Shown piece after piece: positions 44,400-54,331 of a DNA stretch of 64,000 bases. Below the pieces are notes generated by a model. It was not told where the DNA came from, made no database searches, and saw only the letters and a program-made list of their open reading frames with translations. This DNA is from Aldehydirespirator sp965221215. GTDB lineage: Bacteria; Actinomycetota; Acidimicrobiia; Acidimicrobiales; Aldehydirespiratoraceae. A program made the translations under genes and the position numbers. Location of the stretch: assembly GCA_965221215.1 (NCBI GenBank), contig OZ244872.1:1736001-1800000 (forward strand), written 5' to 3'. Within the stretch, counting starts at the first letter, position 1; the number at the start of each line of letters is the position of its first letter.

Positions 44400-46922
44400 T
44401 CAGCCTTCCGACCCGGGCTGTTCTCCCCCGGCTTCGGTGCAGGACTCCAAGCCCAGCGCGCCCAGATCGTGGATCAGGGTCTCGGGTGGCGCCCAGGCCG
44501 CAGGCAGGCATCCCTCGAACGAATTGGTGCCGCCGAGGATGATTTGGTCGAGATCGGCCAGCAGCTTGCCCAACTCGGTGGGTAGCTCGCCCGACAGGCT
44601 GTTGTCTTGGAGCCACAGCCGCTTGATGGCGGCCAAGTTGCCCAACTCGGCCGGGATCTCGCCGGTGAGCCGGTTACCGTCGAGGTAGAGGCGCCGCAGC
44701 CCGGTCAGGTTGCCCAACTCGGCGGGGATCGCGCCCGACAGCTCGTTGCCCCGCAGCCACAGTTCTTGCAGCCCCGTGAGATTGCCCAACTCGGCCGGGA
44801 TCTCGCCCGACAGCTGGTTCTCGTCGAGGTCGAGCCGGGTGAGGTTGGCGAGGTTCCCCAACTCGGCCGGGATCGCGCCCGACAGCTGGTTGTGCCACAG
44901 GTTGAGCTGCCTGAGGTCGGCGAGACCACCCAACTCGGGGGGGATCGCACCCGACAGCTGGTTGAACCGCAGCTTCAGGAGCCTGAGGTTGGTGAGGCTG
45001 CCCAACTCGGCGGGAATCTCGCCCTCGATGAAGTTGAAGCTGAGGTTCAGCGACTTGAGGCTTGAGAGTTCGCCGAGCGCCGCTGGAATCTCCCCGACCA
45101 GCTGGTTGCGGCTGAGGTCGAGCAGTTCGAGCTGGTCGAGCGTGCCCAGCGAGGCCGGGATCTCGCCCGTCAGACGGTTGCCGCGCATCTCCAGGCGGGC
45201 CAGGCCCGAGAGTTCGGCCAGGCTCTCGGGGATCGGCCCGCTCAGCCGGTTGCCGCTCAGGCTGAGAACTTCGAGCGCGTCGAGGTCGCCGATGGCGGCG
45301 GGGATCTGGCCTGAGAGCCGGTTGTGGCGGGCGTCTAGCCGGGTGAGCTGCTTGAGCCTGCCGATCCCGGCCGGGATCGAGCCCGACAGCTGGTTGTTGC
45401 GGAGGCTGAGCTCGGTGAGGCTGGCGAGGCGGCCGACGCTTTCGGGGATCTCGCCCGACAACTCATTGTTGTGCAGCAGCAGCAGCTCCAGCTTCGCGAG
45501 CTCGCCGATGCCCGCGGGAATCTCGCCCCACAGCCAGTTGTCGGCCAGGCTGAGCCGCTCCAGCTTCGCGAGCTCGCCGATGCCCGCGGGGATCTCGCCG
45601 GTGAGGCGGTTGTGGGAGAGGTCCAGTTCCCTGAGGCTCGACAACTCCACAAGATGCGCCGGAATCTTTCCCGATAGGTCGTTGTTGTGGAGGTACAGCC
45701 GCTCCAGCCTCGAGAGCCTCCCAAGCTGAGCGGGAATGGAGCCCGACAGCCGATTGTCCTCCAGCAGCAGGTCCCTGAGATGGGCGAGACGGCCCAGCTC
45801 GGCTGGTATCGGCCCCGTCAGCTCATTGTCCTCGATCCACAGGTGCCGCAGGCTCGCGAGATTGCCCAACTCGGCGGGAATCGGCCCCGACAGGCGGTTG
45901 TGGCCGAGCCATGCGGTCCTCAGTGCCTCAAGATCGCCCAGTCGGGCGGGAATCGGCCCCGACAGGCCGTTCACGCTGAGGCTGAGATCCTCGAGTCGGT
46001 CCAGGAGGCCGAGCGCATCGGGAATCTCGCCCGACAACTCGTTGTCGTGAAGATCGAGACGCTCCAGCCTCGACATAAAGCTGAGGTTCTCGGGGATCTC
46101 ACCCGACAGGCTGTTGGAGCTCAGATCCAGCCAAACCAGGCCGGTGAGGCCGCCCAACTCAGCGGGGATCTCACCGAAAAGGCCGTTGGAGCTCAAGTCC
46201 AGCCAGACAAGTTCGGTGAGGCCGCCCAACTCAGCGGGGATCTCGCCCGACAGCCGGTTGCCGCTGAGCGCCATGCGGGTGAGCGACGTGAGGCCTCCGT
46301 ACTCGGCGGGAATCTCGCGGGAGAACCCGTTGTCGCGAAGGTCCAAGATCTCCAGGCTCGCCAGTTGGCCGAGCTCCGGCGCGAGCGCCCCCCACAGGCC
46401 GTTGCCCCGCAGGTTCAGGGTGGCGAGCTTGTCGAGGTCGCCGAGCGCGGCCGGAATCTGCCGGTCGAGGTCGTTGTCTTGAAGGTCCAGGTGAGTGAGG
46501 TTGCGCAGCTCTCCGATCTCGCCCGGTATCTCCCCGTAGAGCTCGTTGTCGCCGAGATCCAGATGCTGCAAGCGGGCGAGGCCGCCGATGGCGGCCGGTA
46601 TCGAACCCGACAGCCCGTTCGACGGCAGCTCCAAGCGAAGAACCCTGCCCTCGCCATCGGCAACGACGCCGTGCCAGCTGTCCAGCGGCAGGTCCGAGCC
46701 CCAGAGGTCGCCTCGATCCCAATCGTCGCCGCCGGTGGACTCGAAGAACTCCATGAGCACGCCGCGGTCGGTGGGCTCGGCCTCTTGGGCCAACGCAGTC
46801 GAGGTCGCGTTCAGCGAGGCCAAGAGGGTCGTCGCAGCCACCACAGCGACAAGCGTCCGAGGCCAAACGCACGGCCCGGATTTGGCTCCATCGGCTCTAG
46901 GCGAATCAACGGTTGGCTGCAT
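44400..46922 (-). CDS. secreted leucine-rich-repeat protein, plant-type LRRs
   Basis: 840 aa. Signal peptide around residues 23-46 (TLVAVVAATTLLASLNATST, ending ALAQ). The cap resembles plant LRR N-terminal domains: LMEFFESTGGDDWDRGDLWG. I count 29 repeats of 24 residues with consensus NxLSGxIPAELGxLxxLxxL. Plant-type LRRs form an extended solenoid for protein-protein contact. No C-terminal membrane anchor or sorting motif; it ends EQPGSEG. Uniform high-GC codon use suggests long residence in the genome. An adhesion or host-interaction role is inference. Confidence 0.9.
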   Translation of the reverse strand: MQPTVDSPRADGAKSGPCVWPRTLVAVVAATTLLASLNATSTALAQEAEPTDRGVLMEFFESTGGDDWDRGDLWGSDLPLDSWHGVVADGEGRVLRLELPSNGLSGSIPAAIGGLARLQHLDLGDNELYGEIPGEIGELRNLTHLDLQDNDLDRQIPAALGDLDKLATLNLRGNGLWGALAPELGQLASLEILDLRDNGFSREIPAEYGGLTSLTRMALSGNRLSGEIPAELGGLTELVWLDLSSNGLFGEIPAELGGLTGLVWLDLSSNSLSGEIPENLSFMSRLERLDLHDNELSGEIPDALGLLDRLEDLSLSVNGLSGPIPARLGDLEALRTAWLGHNRLSGPIPAELGNLASLRHLWIEDNELTGPIPAELGRLAHLRDLLLEDNRLSGSIPAQLGRLSRLERLYLHNNDLSGKIPAHLVELSSLRELDLSHNRLTGEIPAGIGELAKLERLSLADNWLWGEIPAGIGELAKLELLLLHNNELSGEIPESVGRLASLTELSLRNNQLSGSIPAGIGRLKQLTRLDARHNRLSGQIPAAIGDLDALEVLSLSGNRLSGPIPESLAELSGLARLEMRGNRLTGEIPASLGTLDQLELLDLSRNQLVGEIPAALGELSSLKSLNLSFNFIEGEIPAELGSLTNLRLLKLRFNQLSGAIPPELGGLADLRQLNLWHNQLSGAIPAELGNLANLTRLDLDENQLSGEIPAELGNLTGLQELWLRGNELSGAIPAELGNLTGLRRLYLDGNRLTGEIPAELGNLAAIKRLWLQDNSLSGELPTELGKLLADLDQIILGGTNSFEGCLPAAWAPPETLIHDLGALGLESCTEAGGEQPGSEG

Positions 46923-47058
46923 TTGTGGCTCCCAATCGACGGCGAACGAGGCTCAGCTGAAACGTAGCCACGGCGCGATCGCCCGGCGCGGACCGTCACC
47001 CGGCCGCGCCGCGCCTGCTTACACCCATGAGCGGGGCCCACGCCGGTAGCTTCTGCCC

Positions 47059-48576
47059 ATGAGCCAGCCCAACATCCTGATAGTCATGGCGGATCAGCTC
47101 GCGCCCCACTTCACCGGGGCCTACGGCCATCCGCTGGTGCGCACCCCGGCGATGGACTCCCTAGCCGAGCGCGGCGCCCGCTTCGACGCGGCCTACTGCC
47201 ACTCCCCCATCTGCGCCCCGGCCCGCTTCACGATGCTGGCCGGACAGCCGGTGTCGGCCATCGGGGCATGGGACAACGCCGCCGAGTTCCCCGCATCGGT
47301 GCCGACGCTGGCCCACTACCTTCTGCTCGCCGGGTACCGCACGATCCTCTCGGGCAAGATGCACTTCGTCGGGCCCGACCAGCTCCACGGCTTCGACGAG
47401 CGCCTCACCACCGACATCTACCCCGCCGACTTCGCCTGGACCCCCAACTGGGACGATCCCCACACGAGGATCGGCAAGTGGTACCACAACATGGACAGCC
47501 TTGCGGAGGCCGGACAGGCCCTGGCCACCTACCAGATCGACTACGACGAGGAGGTCGGGTTCGCGGCGGTGCGCCGCCTCTACGACCTGGCCCGCGACCC
47601 CGACGAGCGGCCGTTCTTCCTGGTGGCGTCGTTCATCCACCCCCACGACCCCTACGTGGCCCGACCCGAGTGGTGGGACCTCTACGACCACGACGACATC
47701 GACCTGCCCGAGCCAATGGCCGCCGACGCCATGGACCCCCACACCCGGCGCATCCGCCGCGGCATCGAGGCCGACGCCGTCGGCTACACCGAAGACCAGT
47801 GCCGCAGCGCCCGCCGCGCCTACTACGCCAACACGAGCTACTTCGACTCCTGGGTGGGGCGCCTCGTGGAGGTGCTGGACGAGACCGGGCGCCGCGACGA
47901 CACCGTGGTCATCGCCACCAGCGACCACGGCGACATGCTCGGCGACCGGGGCATGTTCTTCAAGTTCTCGTTCTTCGAGCGCTCGGCCCGGGTGCCGCTG
48001 ATCATGGCCGGGCCCGGCGTGGCCAACACGACGGCCGCCAGCGTCTGCTCGCACCTGGACGTGCTGCCGACCCTGCTCGACATCGCGGCCGACGGCGCGG
48101 CCTGGCCCGATCTCGGCGCGCCGATCGCGGGGCGCAGCCTGTGGGACCTGGCGTCCGGAGGGACCGATCCGGTGGACGAGACGACCGGCGAGTACACCGC
48201 CGAGATGACCTCGCACCCGATGTTCATGGTCCGGCGGGGCCGCCACAAGTACATCCACTGCGATGCCGACCCCCCGCTGCTCTATGACGTGGAGTCCGAT
48301 CCCGACGAGCGCCACAACCTGGCCGACGATCCCGACAGTGCCGCGCTGGCCGGCGCCTTCGCGGCCGAGACGGCCCAGCGCTGGGACAGCGGCGCCATCC
48401 GGGAGCGGGTGCTGCACTCGCAGCGCTCCCGGCGGGTGCTGCACGCCGCCGCACCGTCCGGCGGCGAGCACTCGTGGGATTTCAGCCCGGAGCGCGACGC
48501 CGCCAACGAATATGTCCGCAATCACATGGACTGGGCCGAGGCAGGCCCCCGTAGCCGCTTCCCCCGCCTGGCCTGA
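47059..48576 (+). CDS. betC: choline-sulfatase
   Basis: Hydrolyses choline-O-sulfate to choline and sulfate, for osmolyte turnover or S and C supply. 505 aa. Type I sulfatase: PNILIVMADQLAPHFTG at the N-terminus carries the metal-binding Asp. The formylglycine Cys is Cys52 in CAPARFTMLAG (C-x-P-x-R). SGKMHFVGPDQLHGFDERLT and TSDHGDMLGDRG follow. The C-terminal EYVRNHMDWAE tail is specific for BetC-type enzymes. ATG start; divergent from the LRR gene. An FGE maturase gene is not in view. Confidence 0.93.
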   Translation: MSQPNILIVMADQLAPHFTGAYGHPLVRTPAMDSLAERGARFDAAYCHSPICAPARFTMLAGQPVSAIGAWDNAAEFPASVPTLAHYLLLAGYRTILSGKMHFVGPDQLHGFDERLTTDIYPADFAWTPNWDDPHTRIGKWYHNMDSLAEAGQALATYQIDYDEEVGFAAVRRLYDLARDPDERPFFLVASFIHPHDPYVARPEWWDLYDHDDIDLPEPMAADAMDPHTRRIRRGIEADAVGYTEDQCRSARRAYYANTSYFDSWVGRLVEVLDETGRRDDTVVIATSDHGDMLGDRGMFFKFSFFERSARVPLIMAGPGVANTTAASVCSHLDVLPTLLDIAADGAAWPDLGAPIAGRSLWDLASGGTDPVDETTGEYTAEMTSHPMFMVRRGRHKYIHCDADPPLLYDVESDPDERHNLADDPDSAALAGAFAAETAQRWDSGAIRERVLHSQRSRRVLHAAAPSGGEHSWDFSPERDAANEYVRNHMDWAEAGPRSRFPRLA

Positions 48577-48642
48577 GGCTGAGCGCGGCTGGACGGGCGA
48601 ATCCGGCTCACACGGGCGAGGCAGGGCCCGCGCAGCCGCCGG

Positions 48643-48987
48643 TCAGTCCCAGCCGAGTTCGTGCAGGGTCTCGTCGTCGATGCCGAAGTGGTGGGCCACC
48701 TCGTGCACCACGGTGACGGTGATCTCGTCCAGCAGCTCGTCCTCGCTGTCGCACATCCCACAGATCGGCAGCCGGTAGACGGTCACCCGGTCGGGCATGG
48801 CCAGCCCGCCGTAGTCCTCTCGCTCGGTCAGGGGCACGCCCTCGTAGAGGCCGAGCAGATCCTCTCGGAGATGGGCGTCCTCCACCACCACCACGATGTT
48901 CTCCATCATCTCCCCCAGCGCGGGGGGCAGCGAATCGAGAGCCTCGCCCACCAGCTGCTCGAAGCGGGCCTCGTCGATCAGGAACAC
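48643..48987 (-). CDS. zincin-like metallopeptidase (DUF/Zincin_1 family)
   Basis: 114 aa. The zinc-binding HExxH is in VTVVHEVAHHFGIDDETLHE (HExxHxxGI). The N-terminal FEQLVGEALDSLPPALGEMMENIVVVVED and ICGMCDSEDELLDEI match the small actinobacterial putative metallopeptidase family. The GTG start places the family N-terminus at residue 1-4; an ATG 15 codons upstream would add non-conserved sequence. Substrate unknown. Convergent with betC and divergent from the helicase gene. Confidence 0.85.
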   Translation of the reverse strand: MFLIDEARFEQLVGEALDSLPPALGEMMENIVVVVEDAHLREDLLGLYEGVPLTEREDYGGLAMPDRVTVYRLPICGMCDSEDELLDEITVTVVHEVAHHFGIDDETLHELGWD

Positions 48988-49064
48988 CGGCCCGACAGTA
49001 CCGCCGCAGCGGCGCGCCGATTCGCCCTGCATCTGACTACGCCGGGTCCGCTCGGCCTCGGATC

Positions 49065-49150
49065 TCCCGCTTTGTTCGCTTCGTTCACTGACCGCCCAAA
49101 CCCCGGCAACACAGCCCACGGCCTCGCGTGCCCGTCCGCTCCGCCTCTAG
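49065..49150 (-). repeat. diverged copy of the dispersed intergenic repeat
   Basis: Recognisable pieces are cccgctttgttcgcttcgtt, then cactgaccgcccaaaccccg and cccacggcctcgcgtgcccg, ending tccgctccgcctctag. It occupies the gap between the zincin and helicase genes. Sequence identity to the other copies is much lower. Confidence 0.6.
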
Positions 49151-49159
49151 GGTCGGGCG

Positions 49160-50899
49160 GTGACCGAAGCAGAGCATCCGCTGCTGGAGGGCCTGACGGC
49201 CGAGCAGCGCGACGCGGTCACGACCCGAGCCTCGCCGCTGTGCATCATCGCCGGCGCCGGCTCGGGCAAGACCCGCGTCCTGACCCGGCGCATCGCCTGG
49301 CAGGCGGGCGAGGGCCACATCGACCCGCGGCGCACCCTGGCGGTGACCTTCACCCGCCGGGCCGCCCGCGAGCTGCGGTCCCGGCTGAGGGGCCTCGGCC
49401 TCAACGATGCGGTGCGGGCCGGAACCTTCCACGCCATTGCACTGGCCCAACTCCGCCGCTACGCCGCCGACACCGGCCGGCGCCCGCCCCGGATCCTCGA
49501 CAACGCGGTGAGGCTGATCACCGAGCTGCGGCCCCGGGCCGACCGGGCCGCAGCCGCCGACATCGCCAACGAGATCGCCTGGTGCCGGGCCCGTCAGGTT
49601 GCCCCCGAGGCCTACTCTGGGGCGGCACGGCAGGCGGGACGCCAGACGCCTTCGGGGCGCAGCGACCGCTTCGCCCAGATCTACGCCGACTACGAGTCGG
49701 CCAAGCACAAGCGCAGGGTGCTCGACTTCGACGACGTGCTGGCTCGCTCGGTGGAGCTGATGGCGAACGAGCCGAAGCATGCGGCCGCCCACCGCTGGCT
49801 GCACCAGCACCTGCTGGTGGACGAGTTCCAGGACATCAACCCGCTGCAGTTCGCGCTCTTGAAGTCGTGGCTGGGGCCGGACTCGACGCTGCTGGCAGTG
49901 GGCGACCCCGACCAGGCCATCTACGGCTGGAACGGCGCCGATCCCGGCCTGATCGGCTCGATCGGAGACCACTTCGCGGGCTGTGCGGTGCTGCACATGC
50001 GCACCAACTTCCGCTCCACGCCCGAAGTGCTGGCCGCGGCGGGCCGGATCCTTGACCGGTCCCCCCAGCCCGCGGTGCGCCCGTCGGGCGACGACCCCAC
50101 GGTCACCGTCTGTGACGGTGCCGAGGAGGCCGCGGTGCTGGCCCGCCTGGTCCGCGGGCGCCACCGGCCCGGTTCGCGGTGGCGACGGCAGGCGGTGCTG
50201 GCCCGGACCAACGCCCAGCTCGAGCCGTTGCGCAGGGCGCTGCTGCGCCAGGGCATCCCGGTGGCCGCCACCAGCGAGGCCGCCCTGCTCCGCCGGCCCG
50301 AGATCGCGGCGGTGCAGCAGGCCTGGTCACGGAGCGCACCGCTGGCCTCCTGTGTGGCCGACGCCCGCCAGTGGCTGCGCGAATCGCCGGATGCCAGCGA
50401 GAACCCGGCCCTCGACACGCCCGAGGCCCGAGCCAACGTCGAGGCCTTCCTGGAGTTCGCCGAGGACCATCTGTCGCTCGACCCCGATGCCACTGTCAAC
50501 TCGTTCACCACCGCCCTGCGGGCCGACGACCGTCTGCTGGCATCGTCCGATGGTGTCAATCTGACCACCTTCCACGGCGCCAAGGGCCTGGAGTGGCCCA
50601 TCGTCCACCTCGTCGGCATTGAGGACGGGTTCGTGCCCATCGCCCACGCCCGCACCGCCGCCGCCCGAGCCGAGGAGCGCCGCCTGCTGCATGTGGCCGC
50701 CACCCGGGCCGAGCGCGAACTCCATGTGCTGTGGTGCGACCGGCGCGAGCTGGGCGGCAAGTCGATGGACAGGAAGCCGTCGCCGTGGCTCTCAGCCTTC
50801 GGTGAAGCCAACGCGGCCAGCACCGAGGCGCAGCGGGCCATCAACCGAGCCGGTGTGGCGCAGTCGAGGCGCACACTCGAGAGAACCAGGGCCGAGTAG
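49160..50899 (+). CDS. UvrD/PcrA-like superfamily 1 DNA helicase
   Basis: 579 aa, about 140 shorter than typical UvrD or PcrA. Q-motif LTAEQRDAV; Walker A AGAGSGKTRVLTRRI at 31-45; motif Ia VTFTRRAARELRSRL; motif II LLVDEFQDINPLQ; motif III AVGDPDQAIYGWNGAD; motif IV NFRST; motif V LTTFHGAKGLEWPIVHLVG; motif VI RRLLHVAATRAERELHVLW. The 2B insertion is reduced, and the C-terminus ends soon after motif VI. Most similar in layout to the shorter actinobacterial UvrD-like repair helicases. GTG start. Confidence 0.9.
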   Translation: MTEAEHPLLEGLTAEQRDAVTTRASPLCIIAGAGSGKTRVLTRRIAWQAGEGHIDPRRTLAVTFTRRAARELRSRLRGLGLNDAVRAGTFHAIALAQLRRYAADTGRRPPRILDNAVRLITELRPRADRAAAADIANEIAWCRARQVAPEAYSGAARQAGRQTPSGRSDRFAQIYADYESAKHKRRVLDFDDVLARSVELMANEPKHAAAHRWLHQHLLVDEFQDINPLQFALLKSWLGPDSTLLAVGDPDQAIYGWNGADPGLIGSIGDHFAGCAVLHMRTNFRSTPEVLAAAGRILDRSPQPAVRPSGDDPTVTVCDGAEEAAVLARLVRGRHRPGSRWRRQAVLARTNAQLEPLRRALLRQGIPVAATSEAALLRRPEIAAVQQAWSRSAPLASCVADARQWLRESPDASENPALDTPEARANVEAFLEFAEDHLSLDPDATVNSFTTALRADDRLLASSDGVNLTTFHGAKGLEWPIVHLVGIEDGFVPIAHARTAAARAEERRLLHVAATRAERELHVLWCDRRELGGKSMDRKPSPWLSAFGEANAASTEAQRAINRAGVAQSRRTLERTRAE

Positions 50900-50956
50900 A
50901 CATTTCTCGTATTCTTGTGTTGCATCTTGTGTGAGCCCCAACTAAGGTTCGCGGCC

Positions 50957-51265
50957 ATGCCCGCTGAGACAATTCTGCAAATTGTGACTGTGATCTTGGG
51001 AGTGTTGGGAATCATCTGGCACCAGCAGCACAGCATCAACAAGCTCCGAGACGAAACCACCGGCAGCATCAACAAGCTCCGAGACGATGCAATGGGTGCC
51101 CTCGACAACTTGCGAGAGGACAACAGCCGCGACCATGAGGCTCTGCGATCGGCCATCGCCCGCAACGGCGAGCGCATCGCCCGAAACGGTGAGCGCATCG
51201 CCCGCATCGAAGGTCGGCTGGGCATCGATCCGCCTCAAGGCGAACTGGACGGGGACGACTCCTAG
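50957..51265 (+). CDS. small membrane-anchored coiled-coil protein
   Basis: 102 aa from the ATG. One TM helix at residues 4-20 (ETILQIVTVILGVLGIIW) is followed by a heptad-like charged coiled coil with internal repeats: INKLRDETTGS, INKLRDDAMGA, LDNLREDNSRD and then NGERIARNGERIARIEGRL. No enzyme motif. Possibly a scaffold or cell-envelope linker; family not recognised. Follows the helicase by 57 nt, so it may be co-transcribed. Confidence 0.7.
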   Translation: MPAETILQIVTVILGVLGIIWHQQHSINKLRDETTGSINKLRDDAMGALDNLREDNSRDHEALRSAIARNGERIARNGERIARIEGRLGIDPPQGELDGDDS

Positions 51266-51271
51266 CCCCGG

Positions 51272-53487
51272 TCAGGCGCGGGGCAGGGCCACTACCGCCA
51301 CGTTGGCGGTACAGCGCTCCAAGACCGTCTCCACGGTGTGACCCAGGAAGGGGCGGCCGTCGACGTTGCGCAACGATGCGCCCAGCACCACCAGGTCGGC
51401 CTGCTGCTCGGCGGCCGCTGCCACCAGCGTCAAGGCCGCAGATGAGCCCTCCCGAACCAGGGTGCGGGCCTCGACTCCCATCTCGGCGCCCCGAGCCTGA
51501 GCCCCGTCCATAAGCGCCTCAACCACCGCGTCAGGTGATTCGACCGCAGGCTCGCCCAGCACCCGAGCCGCCAGCCTGGTGCGGGCCAGTCGCCTGGGGA
51601 GCCGCAGTTCCGCCCAGTGCCGCTGCACCACATGGGTGAGCACCACCTCGGTTCCCAGCTGGCTGCTCACCCCGAAGGCCACTTCCTGGGCGGCTCTCGA
51701 CGACCGGGTCCCGGTGACCGGCACGATGGCCCGGGTGAAGGCCCCCGGCAGGGGCGTCTCCAGACCCTCGGCCCGCCGCACGATCACCACCGGCAGCGGC
51801 GAGTGCAGCAGCAGCTCGTCGACCAGCGGCGAGTAGAGCTGGCCCTCATGGCGTCCGGCCACACCGACGCAGATCGCCCCGTAGCCGAGGCGAGCCTCAG
51901 CCACGATGGCCGCGGCCACGACCGCACCGGCCGGGCTGGAGGCTCGCACCTGGCGATGATCGACGTCGCGGCCGTCGAGCACGCTGCGGATGATGGCGAT
52001 GTCGGGCCACTGCGGCCTGGTTGCGCCGTCGGTGTGGTAGGCGCCGTCGCCGGGGCTCTCCGGCGCCACCGAGATGACGGTGGCCGGAACCTGCGGAGGC
52101 CAGGCCAGGTGCATGAGCTGAGCAGCCGCGATGGACGCCGGCTCGGCCCGCGACGCGAGCAGCAGCCGCGACGAGCGCACCACCAGGTTGCGGCTCAACG
52201 CCTCCTCGCGCTCGAGGCGCTCGCGCTCCGCGGGCGATCCCATCCAGTCCCGCACCGCCAGCCGCAGGCTCACCGCGGCGAACACCGAGGTCACCAGGGG
52301 CACTATCACGATGACGGTGTAGGCGGTCTCGCTGAACACGCCCAGAGACAGCCCCACCGAGGCGATGACGATCTCGAGGGCGCCCCGGGCGTTGAGCCCG
52401 GCGCCCAGCGCCACCGCGGCCCGCGACGACTGCCCGGCCAGCCGCGCCCCCGCGAAGGCGCCCGCGAACTTGGCCACGATTGCCACCGCCATCACCGCCC
52501 CGGCCCACGCCAGCGCATCGGCGGACCCCAGCAGGGCGAGATCCACCCGCAGCCCGGCTGTGGCAAAGAACACCGGCGCTAGGAAGGCGTTGGTGAGCGA
52601 CTCGATGTGATGCACAACCTCGTGCTGCTGGAAGCGCGACCGGTTCAGCACCACCCCGGCCACGAACGCCCCCAGCACCGCCTCGATGCCCAGCGCCTGG
52701 GTGGCCACCCCGAACACCAGCATGACGATCACCGCGATGCCGAGCGCGCCGTGCAGGTCGGGCCCGTCGCGACGGATCCTGCGCAGACCGGCGTCCACGG
52801 CCCGCTGGCCCAGCGTCATGGCCAGCAGCAGGAAGGCGGCCAGTCCCAGCACCGTGCGCAGCGTGGCCCCCACCGACACCTCGCCTGCGGTGGCGAAGCC
52901 GGTGAAGACGGCGAGCATCACCCATCCGACCACGTCGTTGGCCATGCCGGCCGCCACCGTTATCTGGCCGAAGTCGCGCCTCATCAAGCCCAGCTCCGAC
53001 AGGATCCGTGCGATCACGGCCAGCGCCGACACCGACAGCGCCGCCGCCACGAACAGGGCGAACACGGTGCGGTCGGCGCCGCCGCCCACGAAGTCGTCGG
53101 GCAGCAGCAGCCCGGTCACCAGGCCGCCGACCAGCGGCACCACCAGGCTGAAGCCCGTCACCAGCGCGGCAGCCCGCCCAGGCGTCGGATCAGCGCCAGG
53201 TCGGTCTCGAAGCCGGCGGTGACCAGCAGCAGGGCCACTCCGAGCCAGGCGACGGCGAAGATCGCGCCCGAGGAGATCTCCTCGTGGGGAAGGAACCACT
53301 CGAACCCGCTGGGCCACACCGCGCCGAACACCGAGGGGCCGAGCACCACCCCCGCGGCCAACTGGCCAATGACCGACGGCAGCCCAACCTTGCGCATCAG
53401 GTACCCCGCGGCCCGGGCCGCGGCCACCAGCACCAGCAACTGGGTCCAGAAGACGAGCAGGGCGTGCTCGTCCAGCGGCGTCAGCAT
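51272..53487 (-). CDS. cation:proton antiporter with C-terminal USP domains, one-base frameshift
   Basis: Monovalent cation/proton antiporter-2 type transporter. The first ~105 residues (LTPLDEHALLVFWTQLLVLV to FETDLALIRRLG) are in one frame and the remaining ~620 in another. The break is at the GGGCGGG run around 53173-53180 and is healed by inserting one C, giving LIRRLGRAAALVTGF. Helices with EAVLGAFVAGVVLNRSRF and FLAPVFFATAGLRVDLALL are typical of CPA2. Two universal-stress-protein-like domains follow (VPVTGTRSSRAAQEVAFGVS; LVVLGASLRNVDGRP). The ATG overlaps the end of the exonuclease gene. Sequencing error, a real null allele and programmed shifting are all possible. Confidence 0.82.
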
Positions 53488-54284
53488 GGCTGTGTCAGCG
53501 CACTCTCGTCGAGATCGACGAACAGGGGGGCGTGGTCGCTGGGCGGGTCGTCCTTGGGACCCTTGCGCTCGTTGCGGTCGACGAGCACGAAGGCGGTCGC
53601 GCCGGCTGCCGACCGGGTGGCCAGGGCGAGGTCGATGCGCATGCCCTTGCGCTTGTGGAAGTTTCCTCCCCGGTAGTCCCACCAGGTGAACAGCCCGGCA
53701 CCGTCGTGGTGCTGGCGGAACACATCGACGAGGCCCCAGTCGAGCAGGCCCGCCAGCCGCTCCCGCTCCGGCCCGCTGGTGTGGGTGGTGTCGGTAAAGG
53801 CGGCCGGGTCGTACACGTCGCGGTCGTCGGGGGCGATGTTGAAATCGCCGCACACCAGCACGGGCCGGGCGGGATCGGCCTGCGTGTCGAGGGAGGCCCG
53901 CAGCCGGCTCAGCCAGTCGAGCTTGTAGTGGTAGTGGTCGTGGCCGACGGCCCGCCCATTGGGCACATAGCACGAAGCCACCCGCAGTCCGGCGCAGGTG
54001 GCCCAGGCCAGGCGGGCGTCGGGGTCGGGCTCAATGCCGTCGCCGAATCCGGCCACCGTGTCGGTGAGCCCCACCCTGCTCAGTACGGCCACGCCGTTCC
54101 AGCGTCCCTCGCCGTGGTGGAAGCAGTCGTATCCCAGCGACTGGAAGGCCAGTGCGGGGAAGGCGTCGTCGGCGAGCTTGGTCTCCTGCAGGCACATCAC
54201 ATCGGGCGAGAAGGCCTCGATCCAGCGCTGCACCCGGCCCAGGCGGGCCTTCAGGGAGTTCACGTTCCAGGTGACGACCCGCAC
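53481..54284 (-). CDS. xthA: exodeoxyribonuclease III
   Basis: AP endonuclease and 3'-exonuclease for base-excision repair. 267 aa, normal. Marks: MRVVTWNVNSLKARLGR, DVMCLQETKLADDAFP (catalytic Glu), CSYVPNG-like VASCYVPNGRAV, LVCGDFNIAPDDRDV, TWWDYRGGNFHKRKGMRIDL and the final SDHAPLFVDLD (catalytic Asp-His). ATG start. The stop overlaps the antiporter start. Divergent from kgd across 47 nt. Confidence 0.96.
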   Translation of the reverse strand: MRVVTWNVNSLKARLGRVQRWIEAFSPDVMCLQETKLADDAFPALAFQSLGYDCFHHGEGRWNGVAVLSRVGLTDTVAGFGDGIEPDPDARLAWATCAGLRVASCYVPNGRAVGHDHYHYKLDWLSRLRASLDTQADPARPVLVCGDFNIAPDDRDVYDPAAFTDTTHTSGPERERLAGLLDWGLVDVFRQHHDGAGLFTWWDYRGGNFHKRKGMRIDLALATRSAAGATAFVLVDRNERKGPKDDPPSDHAPLFVDLDESALTQPC

Positions 54285-54331
54285 GAGCCGACCCTACCCC
54301 GACCAGAAAGCGTGAAAGTAGGATCGCGGCC

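Noticed and set aside
44400..46922. 72-bp periodic DNA in the LRR gene as a minisatellite
   Set aside because: The 24-codon period matches the LRR protein repeat, and individual units have diverged at DNA level while keeping the motif.
47020..47062. Repeated cccatgagc before betC as a possible operator
   Set aside because: Two 9-mers only, one including the start codon, with no symmetry or further copy.
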